The position numbers and the translations under genes were made by a program. From assembly GCA_036013505.1 (NCBI GenBank), contig CP107851.1, forward strand, positions 6,160,501 through 6,224,500: a DNA stretch of 64,000 bases, in the 5' to 3' direction. A model generated the notes under the pieces. It made no database searches, was not told the DNA's origin, and saw only the letters and a program-made list of their open reading frames with translations. Below, piece after piece: positions 24,631 through 32,083 of the stretch (positions are counted from its first letter, which is position 1; each line of letters starts with the position of its first letter). This DNA is from Streptomyces sp. NBC_00510. Lineage in GTDB: Bacteria; Actinomycetota; Actinomycetes; Streptomycetales; Streptomycetaceae.

Positions 24631-26520
24631 ATGATCACACGATCAGCCCGCCGTATCGCCGGCGTCCTGGCCGCCTGCGTCCTCGCCGTACTCCCGGCCG
24701 CCGAAACGGCGTCGGCCGCCGCCCCGCAGGCCGCCGCCTCGCACGCGGCCGCCGCACGACCCGGCGCGGGCCCGAACGGGCGCACCACCTTCGGCGTCCA
24801 GCCGTCCACGGCCGACAAGCCCGACGGCCGGCCCAACTACTCCTACGGCGTGACCCCGGGTGCCGTCATCCGGGACCACATCGCCATCTGGAACTACAGC
24901 GCCAAGCCCCTGACGCTGAGCGTCTACGCCGCCGACGCCATCAACTCCGCCGAGGGCGGCTTCGACCTGCTCGCGCGGGCCGCCAGGTCCAGCGACGCCG
25001 GCACCTGGATCAAGCTCGGCAGGTCCCGGGTGACCGTGGCCGCCCGTTCCCGCGTCATCGTCCCCTTCACGCTGACCGTGCCGCGCACGGTCACCCCCGG
25101 CGACCACCCCGCCGGCATCGTCGCGTCGCTGTCCGCGGTGCGCACCGGCGCCAAGGGCGACCGGGTCCAGGTCGACCAGCGCGTCGGCGCCCGGATGTAC
25201 CTGCGGGTGGCCGGCCAACTCAGGCCGCTGCTCGCCGTCGAGGACCTGCACACCGACTACCACGGCACGGCCAACCCCTTCGGGACCGGCACCGCGACGG
25301 TGTCGTACACCGTGCGCAACACCGGCAACGTCCGGCTGGCCGCCGAGCAGACGGTCCGCGTCCGCGACGCGTTCGGGGGCATCGCCACGGTGAAGGGCTC
25401 GCGCGACCTCGCCGAGATCCTCCCGGGCAACGCGCTGAGGATCAGCGTCACGGCCACCGGCGTCCTGCCGACGGTGCGGGACACCACCACCGTCTCGGTC
25501 GACGCGGTCTCCGTGCGCGGTGACGTCGCGATCCCCGACCTGCCGAGCCTGACCCGCTCCCAGGGCTTTTGGGCCGTGCCCTGGTCCCTGTTCGCCGTCC
25601 TGGCGGCCGTCGCCGCGGTGGCCGTCGCGTGGTGGGTCCGCCGCAGGCGCCGCCGCCGCGGACCGCGTCCGGACGCAGCCCGCACCGCCGGGACCGCGCC
25701 GAAGAAGCCGGCCCCCGCCTCGCGCGCGTCGGCTCCCGTCGCCATGGTGCTGGCCGCCCTCTCGCTGTGGGCGGCCGCGCCCGCGGCCCACGCCGCGGCA
25801 CCCGGCGACCTCACGGTCGCGCCGCAGCACGGCAGCGCCGCCGAGCCCATCACCCTGACCGCCGCCGGGCCCTGCCCCGACGGGACGCGGAACGTCATCG
25901 CCCGGGTCAAGGGCGCCGGATTCCCCCGCGACGGCAAGATCGTCGTCGGCAACTCCGAGATCGGCACCTACCCGGCGGCACCCGGCGGCGGACTGGTGGT
26001 CCCGCTGACCTACACGATGCAGGACTACGCCCTTGACGCGGGCTTCAGCACCCTGCGCGGCACCTACACCTTCACCGTCAGCTGCCTGGAGGCCCCGTTC
26101 GGCCTCAAGAGCCTGCGGGACTTCAGCGGTTCGCTCCGCTTCACCTCCAAGACCTCCTACACGGACGGCACCCGGGCCACCCCCGAGAAGCCCGCGGCGG
26201 GATCCTCCGCGCAGCCGGGCGGCACGGCAGGGCAGGGGCAGTCGTCCACTCCTGACGGGTCCGGCCCGTCCGCCCCCGCCGGCGGCCCGGGTTCCCCACC
26301 CTCCGGTTCCCCGTACGCCTCCGGCGCGCCCGCCGCCCAGGGCGGTGTCACCGGGGTCGTGAACGCCGCCTCGGCCGACCCGGCCGGGGACGGGCACGGC
26401 TCCCTCGTCGCCTGGTCGCTCGGCGGCTTCGCGGTCGCCTTCCTGGTGCTCCTGGCGGGAGCCGCCCAGTGGGTGCGGGGGCGCAGGGGACGTGCCGCGC
26501 GGGCGGACACGTCCGGCTGA
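24631..26520 (+). CDS. WxL-interacting-type membrane protein fused to a second secreted two-Cys module
   Basis: Predicted 629 residues read as two joined proteins. Part one has a signal peptide, then a DUF916/WxLIP-like ectodomain (TFGVQPSTADKPDGRPNYSY, RVTVAARSRVIVPFTLTVP, HPAGIVASLSAVRT), a second beta domain and a helix at about 312-335 followed by RRRRRRG. Part two begins with a signal-peptide-like stretch (APVAMVLAALSLWAAAPAAHA, from about 368), then the two-Cys module shared with the neighbours, a Pro/Ser/Gly-rich linker and a final helix with a basic tail. WxLIP proteins bind both WxL proteins and peptidoglycan in Firmicutes, which fits the preceding WxL-like gene. ATG 24631 puts the signal peptide at the N-terminus; its ribosome site is weak. 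Confidence 0.72.
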   Translation: MITRSARRIAGVLAACVLAVLPAAETASAAAPQAAASHAAAARPGAGPNGRTTFGVQPSTADKPDGRPNYSYGVTPGAVIRDHIAIWNYSAKPLTLSVYAADAINSAEGGFDLLARAARSSDAGTWIKLGRSRVTVAARSRVIVPFTLTVPRTVTPGDHPAGIVASLSAVRTGAKGDRVQVDQRVGARMYLRVAGQLRPLLAVEDLHTDYHGTANPFGTGTATVSYTVRNTGNVRLAAEQTVRVRDAFGGIATVKGSRDLAEILPGNALRISVTATGVLPTVRDTTTVSVDAVSVRGDVAIPDLPSLTRSQGFWAVPWSLFAVLAAVAAVAVAWWVRRRRRRRGPRPDAARTAGTAPKKPAPASRASAPVAMVLAALSLWAAAPAAHAAAPGDLTVAPQHGSAAEPITLTAAGPCPDGTRNVIARVKGAGFPRDGKIVVGNSEIGTYPAAPGGGLVVPLTYTMQDYALDAGFSTLRGTYTFTVSCLEAPFGLKSLRDFSGSLRFTSKTSYTDGTRATPEKPAAGSSAQPGGTAGQGQSSTPDGSGPSAPAGGPGSPPSGSPYASGAPAAQGGVTGVVNAASADPAGDGHGSLVAWSLGGFAVAFLVLLAGAAQWVRGRRGRAARADTSG

Positions 26521-26568
26521 GCACCCGTCACCCCGTCCATCCACAAGCAAGACAAGAGGAGAAAGACA

Positions 26569-27444
26569 GTGTCCTTCACACGCCTGCACCGCTCGACCGC
26601 GGCCGCACTCGGCTCGCTCGTCCTGGCCGGCGGGGCGGTGGGCATCATGGCCGCGACCTCCGCGCACGCGGAGACCATCGGCACGCTGAAGGTGACCCCG
26701 GGCACGGGCTCGGACACCGGCGGAATAGAGCTCTCCACCTCGGGCACCTGCCCGGCCGAGGCGACCTACGTCATGGTCAAGGTGACCGGCTCGGGCTTCC
26801 CTGAGCAGGGCGCGAACGTGGTCAGCAACGCGCCGGGCAGCATCTACCCCGCGACGGAGGAGGGCGGCTTCCGCGTTCCGCTGACGCAGACGATGCGCGA
26901 CTACGCGAAGGACGCGGGCTTCGACGAGCTCAAGGGCCGCTACGAGTTCACGGTCATCTGCCGCCAGGCGTTCTTGGATACCACGTACGGCGACTTCAAG
27001 GGCTCGATCTGGTTCACCACCAACACCACCTACCAGGACACCGACCCCGCGAGCGGCACCCCGACGCCCACGCCGACCCCGAGCACCACCCCGACGAACA
27101 CCACCACGCCGACGGACAGCCCCACGCCGACGACGGACCCGACCGACACCGGCGAGCCGACCGACACCGGCGAGCCGACGGACACCGGCGAGCCCACGGA
27201 CACCACCGGTGGTGACACCAGTGGTGACACGGGTGACGACACCACGGGCGGTGACTCGCAGGACATCTCCACCGAGGTCGACGGCGGCGCCTCGGGCGGT
27301 GACGGCGACTCGCTGGCGGCCACCGGCGCCGACGCGGGCTGGCTCGCCGCCGTCGCGGCCGCCCTGGTCGCGGCCGGCACCATCGCCGTCCGGCAGGCGC
27401 GCCGCCGCGGTCTGCTGTCCTTCAACGACTCCTCGAACGACTGA
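26569..27444 (+). CDS. Two-Cys-module surface protein with LAATG sorting signal
   Basis: Predicted 291 residues: signal peptide 1-33, two-Cys module at 34-160, a Thr/Pro/Asp-rich stalk with repeated PTDTGE hexapeptides at about 160-245, then LAATG at 249-253, a hydrophobic helix and a basic RQARRRG tail. LAxTG is the known recognition form for class E sortases of high-GC Gram-positives, so covalent wall attachment is expected. The sortase-like protein encoded two genes downstream lacks its catalytic residues, so the transpeptidation would need a sortase from elsewhere. GTG start with GAGGAG upstream. It is followed after 17 bases by the next paralogue. Confidence 0.82.
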   Translation: MSFTRLHRSTAAALGSLVLAGGAVGIMAATSAHAETIGTLKVTPGTGSDTGGIELSTSGTCPAEATYVMVKVTGSGFPEQGANVVSNAPGSIYPATEEGGFRVPLTQTMRDYAKDAGFDELKGRYEFTVICRQAFLDTTYGDFKGSIWFTTNTTYQDTDPASGTPTPTPTPSTTPTNTTTPTDSPTPTTDPTDTGEPTDTGEPTDTGEPTDTTGGDTSGDTGDDTTGGDSQDISTEVDGGASGGDGDSLAATGADAGWLAAVAAALVAAGTIAVRQARRRGLLSFNDSSND

Positions 27445-27461
27445 GACGGCGGGAGGCGACC

Positions 27462-28769
27462 ATGAAGATCACCACCGTACGCCGGAGACTGTCGCTGGTG
27501 CTCGCCTCGGCGATCGCCGCGGGCGGCATCGCCGTCGCCGCCGCCGGAACCGCCAGGGCCGAGGTCATCGGCTCCATGGAGGTCGCCCCGGCCATCGGCA
27601 CGGACGTCTCGGGGATCTCGCTCACCACGTCGGGTCCCTGCCCCGAGGAGGCGACCAACCTCATCCTCAAGGTGAAGGGCGCCGGCTTCCCGGCCGAGGG
27701 CCAGAACGTGGTGGGCAACTCGGAGATCGCCATCTACCCGGCGGTGCCCGGCGGCGGGTTCACCGTGCCGCTGATGCAGACGATGCGCGACTACGCGAAG
27801 GACGCGGGCTTCACCGAGCTGAAGGGCCGCTACGACTTCACCCTGACCTGCCGCAAGGCCTTCGGGGCGGACACCTTCGGCGACTTCACCTCCGCCATCT
27901 GGTTCACCTCCAACACCACGTACCAGAGCACCCCGCCCCCCACCCAGGTCGCCACCACGACCACCCTCGCCGCCGGTCCGCCGAGCCCGGTGGTCCAGGG
28001 CACCGCGGTGAAGCTGACCGCGACGGTGGTCCCTGCCGCGGCCGCGGGCTCGGTCCGCTTCCTGGACGGCGCGACCCAGATCGGCTCCGCGGTCACGGTG
28101 TCGAACGGCGCGGCCTCGCTGACCACCACCGCCCTGGGCGTCGGCACCCACGCGCTGAGCGCGGCGTTCACCCCGGCCGACGCGGCGGCGTACAAGCCGT
28201 CGGCCTCCGCGGCGCTCCCGTACACCGTCAAGGTCAAGCCCCCGGTCGTCGTCACGGCCCCGAAGGTGACCGGCACCGTCAAGGTCGCCTCGATGGTGAC
28301 CTGCTCCGCCACGTTCGGCGGGGCGACCTCGTACACGTACGCCTGGCTGCGCGACAAGAAGGTCGTCAGCGGCGCGACCGCGAAGACCTGGGGCCTGACC
28401 TCCGCCGACTACAAGCACAAGGTCGCCTGCCGGGTGACCGCGAAGAACACCACCGGCAGCACCGCGGCGACGAGCCCCGCGGTGACCGTGGGCGTCGGCC
28501 CGGCCCTGAAGAACACCAAGCTGCCGACGATCAGCGGCACCGCCAAGACCGGCAAGCGGCTCACCGCCAAGGCCGGCAGCTGGAAGCCCTCGGCCACGTC
28601 CTACAGCTACGAGTGGCGGCGCGACGGCAAGGCGATCCGCGGCGCCACGCACTCCACGTACGTGCTGACCAAGGCCGACCGCGGGCACCGCGTCGCGCTC
28701 AAGATCACCGCGAAGCGGTCGGGCTACACCAACGGCAGCGCCACCTCCAAGTCGGTGAGGGTGGGATGA
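27462..28769 (+). CDS. Secreted two-Cys-module protein with Ig-like repeats
   Basis: Predicted 435 residues. Signal peptide (about 1-34, ending AGTARA), the two-Cys module (35-160), one Big_3_5-type Ig repeat (about 165-258) and two C-terminal repeats of about 85 residues built around TYAWLRDKKVVSGATAKTW and SYEWRRDGKAIRGATHSTY. The latter pattern is common in actinobacterial secreted adhesin-like proteins. No membrane helix or sorting signal is visible, so it must be retained by partners or released. ATG follows GGGAGG. Its stop overlaps the sortase-like start in ATGA, indicating coupled translation and a common pathway. Confidence 0.8.
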   Translation: MKITTVRRRLSLVLASAIAAGGIAVAAAGTARAEVIGSMEVAPAIGTDVSGISLTTSGPCPEEATNLILKVKGAGFPAEGQNVVGNSEIAIYPAVPGGGFTVPLMQTMRDYAKDAGFTELKGRYDFTLTCRKAFGADTFGDFTSAIWFTSNTTYQSTPPPTQVATTTTLAAGPPSPVVQGTAVKLTATVVPAAAAGSVRFLDGATQIGSAVTVSNGAASLTTTALGVGTHALSAAFTPADAAAYKPSASAALPYTVKVKPPVVVTAPKVTGTVKVASMVTCSATFGGATSYTYAWLRDKKVVSGATAKTWGLTSADYKHKVACRVTAKNTTGSTAATSPAVTVGVGPALKNTKLPTISGTAKTGKRLTAKAGSWKPSATSYSYEWRRDGKAIRGATHSTYVLTKADRGHRVALKITAKRSGYTNGSATSKSVRVG

Positions 28770-29740
28770 CCCCGGTCGGCACCCCGGTCCGCGTGGCTCC
28801 CGCCCACGACCGGCCCGCCCCCTCGGGGAACGGGCCGGCGGACCTCACCCCGCCGGGGCCGGCGGCCGGCCGGACGCGAACCACGCGTCCGGCCGGCCCC
28901 GGCCTGCGGGTCGCCGGGGCGGCCCTGAGCATCCTGGCGGCCCTGCTCCTCGGCTTCGTCGTGGACGTGGGCCTGCTCGGCCAGGTCCGCCACGCCCGCG
29001 ACCAGCAGGTCGACTACGCCGCCCTGCGCAATGACCTCGCCAACGGGGTGGCACCCGTGGGCGGCTCGGGCGACGGCCTCAAGCCGCTCACCACCGGCAC
29101 CCCGGTGGCGGTGCTCTCCGTCCCCGGGCTCGGACTGCGCGAGGTCGTCGGCGAGGGCACCACCTCGGAGGTCCTGACCCGCGGCCCGGGCCATCGCCGC
29201 GACACGCCGCTGCCCGGTCAGGCCGGCACCAGCGTCATCATGGGGCGCCAGGCCACCTATGGAGGCCCCTTCCGGCACCTCGGCGGCCTCCACCCGGGCG
29301 AGCAGCTCACGGTGACCACCGGCCAGGGCGTGCACCGCTACCGCGTCGTCGCGGTCCGCCGCGCCGGTGACCCCCAGCCCGCGCCCCCCGCGGCCGGCAA
29401 GGGCCGCCTGACGCTGATCACCGCCGAGGGCACCGCCTTCATGCCGCGCGGCATCCTGCGGGTGGACGCCGACCTGATGTCCGACGTCCAGCCCGCCTCC
29501 GCCCCCGCCGTCGCGCCCGGCGCGCTGCCGGCGGACGAGACCGCCATGGCCGTCCAGGAAACCGCCTGGCTGCCCGTCGTCCTGTGGGGCCAGGGCCTGC
29601 TCCTGGCCGCCGCCGGCCTCGCCTGGGCGCACGCCCGCTGGGGACGGCGGCACGCCTGGGTCGTCGGTGTCCCCGTGCTCGGCCTGCTCGGCCTCCTCGT
29701 CGCGGACCACGCGGCACTGCTCCTGCCCAACCTGATGTGA
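28766..29740 (+). CDS. Sortase-fold membrane protein lacking catalytic His and Cys (pseudo-sortase)
   Basis: Predicted 324 residues. A Pro-rich cytoplasmic N-terminus and helix (about 49-70) lead into a sortase-like domain, followed by two C-terminal helices. Landmarks are VAVLSVPGLGLREVVGEGTT, LPGQAGTSVIMGRQATYGGP, HLGGLHPGEQLTVTTGQGVHRY and GRLTLITAEG. In active sortases the third segment position reads GH and the last reads TLxTC. Here these are GR (Arg161) and TA (Ala220), while an Arg near 228-232 remains. The nucleophile and base are therefore absent and peptide transfer is not expected. It may be a scaffold or binding subunit for the co-encoded surface proteins. ATG start inside the preceding stop; ten bases before the ATPase gene. 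Confidence 0.82.
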   Translation: MTPVGTPVRVAPAHDRPAPSGNGPADLTPPGPAAGRTRTTRPAGPGLRVAGAALSILAALLLGFVVDVGLLGQVRHARDQQVDYAALRNDLANGVAPVGGSGDGLKPLTTGTPVAVLSVPGLGLREVVGEGTTSEVLTRGPGHRRDTPLPGQAGTSVIMGRQATYGGPFRHLGGLHPGEQLTVTTGQGVHRYRVVAVRRAGDPQPAPPAAGKGRLTLITAEGTAFMPRGILRVDADLMSDVQPASAPAVAPGALPADETAMAVQETAWLPVVLWGQGLLLAAAGLAWAHARWGRRHAWVVGVPVLGLLGLLVADHAALLLPNLM

Positions 29741-29750
29741 GGACCCGTTC

Positions 29751-30575
29751 GTGACCGAGACCACCATCCCGCTCCCGCCGATCACGCAGGACGCCCGCCC
29801 CGGCGCCACCCTGGAGGCCCGCCGTATCTCGTGCTGGTTCGGCGACCACAAGGTCCTCGAACGGGTCTCCCTGACCATGCCCGCCGGGCAGGTCACCGCC
29901 CTCATCGGCCCCTCGGGCTGCGGCAAGTCCACCTTCCTGCGGACCCTCAACCGCATGCACGAACTCGTGCCGTCCGCCTCCCTGGCGGGCGAAGTCCTGC
30001 TGGACGGCGAGGACATCTACGCCCGTGGGCGCCGCCTCACCGAGGCCCGGCGCCGCATCGGCATGGTCTTCCAGAAGCCCAACCCCTTCCCGGCGATGTC
30101 GATCTACGACAACGTCACCGCGGGCCTGAAGCTCACCGGGCAGCGGGTCCGCGACGCCGCGAAGGACGCACTCGTCGAGGAGTGCCTGACCAAGGCCGGC
30201 CTCTGGAAGGAGGTCCGGGCCCGGCTGCGCCAGCCCGGCGGCGCCCTCTCCGGTGGCCAGCAGCAACGCCTGTGCATCGCCCGCTCGCTGGCCGTCCGGC
30301 CCAAGGCGCTGCTCATGGATGAGCCCTGCTCGGCCCTGGACCCCACCTCGACCCGGCGCATCGAGGAGACGATCCGCGAACTCGCCCACGAGGTCACGAT
30401 CGTGATCGTCACCCACAACATGCAGCAGGCCGCCCGCGTTTCGGACCAGTGCGCCTTCTTCCTCGCCGAACAGGGCACCCCCGGCGGGATCGTGGAGCAC
30501 GGCCCCACCCCCGCCATGTTCGGCAGCCCGACCGATCCGCGGACGGCCGACTACGTCGAGGGCCGGTTCGGGTAA
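29751..30575 (+). CDS. PstB-like ABC transporter ATPase
   Basis: Predicted 274-residue cytoplasmic ATPase. All motifs are intact: Walker A GPSGCGKST, Q-loop GMVFQKPNPFPAMSIYDNV (the NPFP form is typical of PstB), signature LSGGQQQRLCIARSLA, Walker B ALLMDEPCSALDP and the switch His in IVIVTHNMQQAARVSD. This should energise the PstC/PstA-like permeases encoded 12 kb upstream in the same orientation, with the surface genes between them. Placing the ATPase at the far end, after the sortase-like gene, differs from the usual compact pstSCAB order. GTG start, ten bases after the previous stop. Confidence 0.95.
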   Translation: MTETTIPLPPITQDARPGATLEARRISCWFGDHKVLERVSLTMPAGQVTALIGPSGCGKSTFLRTLNRMHELVPSASLAGEVLLDGEDIYARGRRLTEARRRIGMVFQKPNPFPAMSIYDNVTAGLKLTGQRVRDAAKDALVEECLTKAGLWKEVRARLRQPGGALSGGQQQRLCIARSLAVRPKALLMDEPCSALDPTSTRRIEETIRELAHEVTIVIVTHNMQQAARVSDQCAFFLAEQGTPGGIVEHGPTPAMFGSPTDPRTADYVEGRFG

Positions 30576-30584
30576 GGGGTGTCC

Positions 30585-31172
30585 ATGCCTCCTCACACCT
30601 CACCACCCCAGGTGCGGCCGGTCCGCGGGGTCCTCGCCGTCGTCGGCTCGGCCGCCGACGGCGTCGAGACCCTGCGCGAGGGCCTCGTCCTGCCCGCGCT
30701 CGCCCGCGGCTGGCGCGTCGCCGTCACGCTCACCCCGACCGCCGCACGCCGGCTTGGGGAACAGGGCGAGACCGGGCGGCTGCGCGACGTGACCGGCCTC
30801 CCCGTGCGCGACCGGTCGCGGCTCCCCGGCGAGCCGCGGCCCCATCCGGCCGCCGACTGCTGCGTGCTGGCCCCGGCCACCGCCAACACCCTGGCCAAAC
30901 TCGCCCTCGGCATCGCCGACAACCAGGCCCTCACCCTGCTCGCGGAGGTCCTCGGCACCCCGCACGTGCCGCTGGTCGCCGTCCCTGCCGTCAACGCGGC
31001 CCACGCCCGCCACCCGGCCTGGCCCCGCCACCTCGCCACCCTCCGCGCGGCCGGCGTCCACCTCCTCCACGACCCGGACGCCCGGCCCCTCCCCGAACCG
31101 GGCGAGGCGCCGGACGGCCGCGGTCTCCCGTGGGCCGACGTCCTGGACGCGGTCGACCGTACGACGGGATGA
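30585..31172 (+). CDS. Flavoprotein of the HFCD (PPC decarboxylase-like) family
   Basis: Predicted 195 residues. The Rossmann-like start VLAVVGSAADGVETLREGL, the segment CVLAPATANTLAKLALGIADN and the later VPAVNAAH match flavin-binding HFCD proteins, the fold of phosphopantothenoylcysteine decarboxylase and lantibiotic decarboxylases. The usual catalytic PxMNxxM motif appears modified, so the reaction cannot be assigned. ATG 30585 is six bases after AAGGGG; a GTG at 30579 lies inside that site. It follows the ATPase gene by nine bases and is likely cotranscribed. A role in the transporter system is inferred only from position. It is the last chromosomal gene before the integrative element. 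Confidence 0.78.
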   Translation: MPPHTSPPQVRPVRGVLAVVGSAADGVETLREGLVLPALARGWRVAVTLTPTAARRLGEQGETGRLRDVTGLPVRDRSRLPGEPRPHPAADCCVLAPATANTLAKLALGIADNQALTLLAEVLGTPHVPLVAVPAVNAAHARHPAWPRHLATLRAAGVHLLHDPDARPLPEPGEAPDGRGLPWADVLDAVDRTTG

Positions 31173-31435
31173 CGGCGGCGGTCCGTCCATCGCGGGGAAG
31201 GGAAGGAGACCGGCCAATCGTGAACGGCCGATTCAGGCGCGGCGCGCGTTGCGGGAAAGCCGCTCCCCGGCGGCCGCCGGGCGTCGCCCCGAAGGCCCTC
31301 CCGCGGCACCGGACGCCCCACCCGCCGGCCCCACTGACCGCCGCCGGCCCGCCCGTTGCGACCCCGCCCCCACCCCGCGGCACGCACGCCGTGCACACCT
31401 CCGGCACGCCCGGGCGACCGCCCTCGCACCCAGGG

Positions 31436-31519
31436 TGACCAGCAAAAAAGCCCCTCCATGTGGAGGGGCGCAGTGGGTGCCCCCGGCAGGACTCGAACCT
31501 GCGGCCAAGCGCTTAGAAG
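31436..31519 (-). repeat. Left attachment site: tRNA-Arg 3' fragment plus terminator
   Basis: Copy of the 84-bp right-end repeat, differing at two bases in the hairpin loop (GT for AG). On the minus strand it holds tRNA-Arg from the anticodon loop to the discriminator (31478-31519) and the downstream CCCCTCC/GGAGGGG hairpin with a T-run. Homology stops at CTTAGAAG, and the 5' half of the tRNA is absent. It is not a functional tRNA. Confidence 0.9.
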
Positions 31520-32083
31520 ATGCGGGCACACCCCCCGTAGCTCGCGCCGGCAGGCTTCCGGGACCGCTGCGGCGGGTTGGTGGGAGTTGCCGTCGTTCGC
31601 CCTCGTTGCCGTCAGCGCTGCCGTCGCTCGACCGAATGACTCACGTGCACGCTTTCCAAGTCTGCGTATGCCAGTCACAGGTCGGTACGGGATCATTCCC
31701 CTCTGTTCACGTTGGCTCGTTCCTGCAGGTTCCGGCCGGAGGTGGGACTCGTCTGGACGGGGCTGAACGCATGCGAATGAGACCACGACTGAGATCAGCC
31801 CCCCAGCCGATCGTCGCTAAGTATCAGGCTGGGCTGCTCCTGGCCGTCACGACGCTGTCTGCGCCCATGAGACGTCCACGATGACGCTGCGTGAAGCGCA
31901 ACAGAAACATTCCTGAGCTCATGAGCGAAGTCCCGGGAAGCGGTCACGTTCAGCGCATTCCGGCTGGCAGGGCAGCGTAGCGGCCCAAAGGATGTGCATT
32001 GACGGACGGCTGGGCTCTTATTGCTGCTCAGCCGTCGCAATTCATCATGACGGCTCCCAAGAGCCGACCGGCCTGGAGAAACA
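31520..32083. other. Gene-free left end of the element
   Basis: No supported gene. At 31605-31626 the motif GTTGCCGTCA-GCGCT-GCCGTC resembles a pair of integrase arm sites, and a closely similar motif occurs at 38724-38746. The rest is lower-GC sequence, with the leader of the YVTN gene at the right end. Confidence 0.4.

Noticed and set aside
31478..31519. Possible second tRNA-Arg gene
   Set aside because: Only the 3' half is present; the acceptor and D-arm 5' strands are missing.
30593..31786. 397-codon minus frame opposite the flavoprotein and across the left attachment site
   Set aside because: Arg/Pro-rich, no domain, crosses the insertion boundary.
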